Assembly: GCA_021805265.1 (NCBI GenBank)
Contig: JAJZFR010000197.1
Coordinates: 1 to 5,183, forward strand
Length of the DNA: 5,183 nt
Origin: Acidobacteriota bacterium
GTDB lineage: Bacteria; Acidobacteriota; Terriglobia; Terriglobales; Acidobacteriaceae
Direction: 5' to 3'
Part shown: piece by piece, positions 4,916-5,183 of the stretch
Position numbering within the stretch: position 1 is the first letter of the stretch
How the letters are laid out: the number at the start of each line of letters is the position of its first letter
Program-made: the position numbers and the translations under genes
The notes under the pieces: generated by a model
What the model saw: only the letters and a program-made list of their open reading frames with translations
Databases searched by the model: none
What the model was told of the DNA's origin: nothing

Positions 4916-5183
4916 ATGGCAGGATTGAATATTCATCGCAATGACACCGTCGAGGTGATCGCCGGAGCCGACGCCGGCAAGCGCGGTCGTGTACTGCGTG
5001 TCTATCCCGACAAGGATCGGGTGCTGGTCGAGCATGTGCGCGTGGTCAAGAAGACAGTCAGCGCAAAGTCCGGCAAGAACACCCAGGGCGGCATCGCCGA
5101 GCAGGAGTCGCCGCTCCACGTCTCGAACGTCGCCGTCGTCTGCCCGAGCTGCGGCCCGGTGCGCGTCGGTTACAAGGTCGAGG
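4916..5183 (+). CDS. rplX: 50S ribosomal protein L24 (uL24), N-terminal part
   Basis: The gene runs off the end of the window; 89 codons plus one base are present from the ATG at 4916. A KOW motif lies near the start: IHRNDTVEVIAGADAGKRGRVLRVYPDKDRVLVE (residues 6-39), followed by HVRVVKKTVSAKS, then TQGGIAEQESPLHVSNVAVVCPSCGPVRVGYKV. The CPSC pair (76-79) is found in many bacterial L24 proteins. L24 is one of the two proteins that initiate 50S assembly, and it sits at the tunnel exit. The start is uncertain. An in-frame ATG at 4874 would add 14 residues (MPTAQAVGGKRVDQ), but those codons are made of the perfect inverted repeat at 4876-4897. A GTG at 4907 is also in frame. No strong ribosome binding site precedes any of them; AGAG-type purines at 4902-4907 serve 4916 at best. 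I prefer 4916 from family length. Confidence 0.93.
   Translation, partial: MAGLNIHRNDTVEVIAGADAGKRGRVLRVYPDKDRVLVEHVRVVKKTVSAKSGKNTQGGIAEQESPLHVSNVAVVCPSCGPVRVGYKVE

Overview
This window is a contiguous piece of a bacterial S10-type ribosomal protein operon. All genes lie on the + strand in the order rplD (3' end only), rplW, rplB, rpsS, rplV, rpsC, rplP, rpmC, rpsQ, rplN, rplX (5' part only). Every gene was recognised from its protein sequence, and the order matches the S10 cluster of most bacteria. The window is GC-rich. The L2 N-terminus (MAIKTYRPITPTLRFQT, then the TGGRRNSGDLTIRHHGGGHK stretch) most resembles what I remember of Acidobacteriota, probably class Terriglobia. That placement is from memory and was not searched.

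Layout: 1-264 is the C-terminal third or more of L4, whose stop overlaps the L23 start by one base. L23 (264-557) is followed by a 109-nt gap holding three possible hairpins, then L2 (667-1491). A 162-nt gap follows, with a GC-rich hairpin and about seven degenerate copies of a 13-bp tandem repeat. Next come S19 (1654-1941), L22 (2032-2469), S3 (2495-3169), a 102-nt gap, L16 (3272-3715), an 83-nt gap, L29 (3799-4083), S17 (4087-4404), L14 (4444-4815), a 100-nt gap with two hairpins, and L24 (from 4916, running off the end). There is no gene-free stretch over 300 bases, no RNA gene, no CRISPR array and no mobile element. I found no convincing promoter.

The products are structural parts of the ribosome. 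L2, L4, L14, L16, L22, L23, L24 and L29 belong to the large subunit; S3, S17 and S19 belong to the small subunit. L2 and L16 lie near the peptidyl transferase and tRNA sites. L4 and L22 line the exit tunnel, and L23, L24 and L29 ring its mouth. The genes are presumably co-transcribed.

The coding content is ordinary. The unusual part is the non-coding punctuation. Several gaps are much wider than is typical for this operon, and most contain an inverted repeat just upstream of, or overlapping, the next ribosome binding site. The most distinctive items are the 13-bp repeat tract before rpsS and the perfect 10-bp inverted repeat before rplX, which looks like an intrinsic terminator on the opposite strand. 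L22, L29 and S17 also carry low-complexity extensions beyond their usual lengths. I see no evidence of a new enzymatic or defence system.
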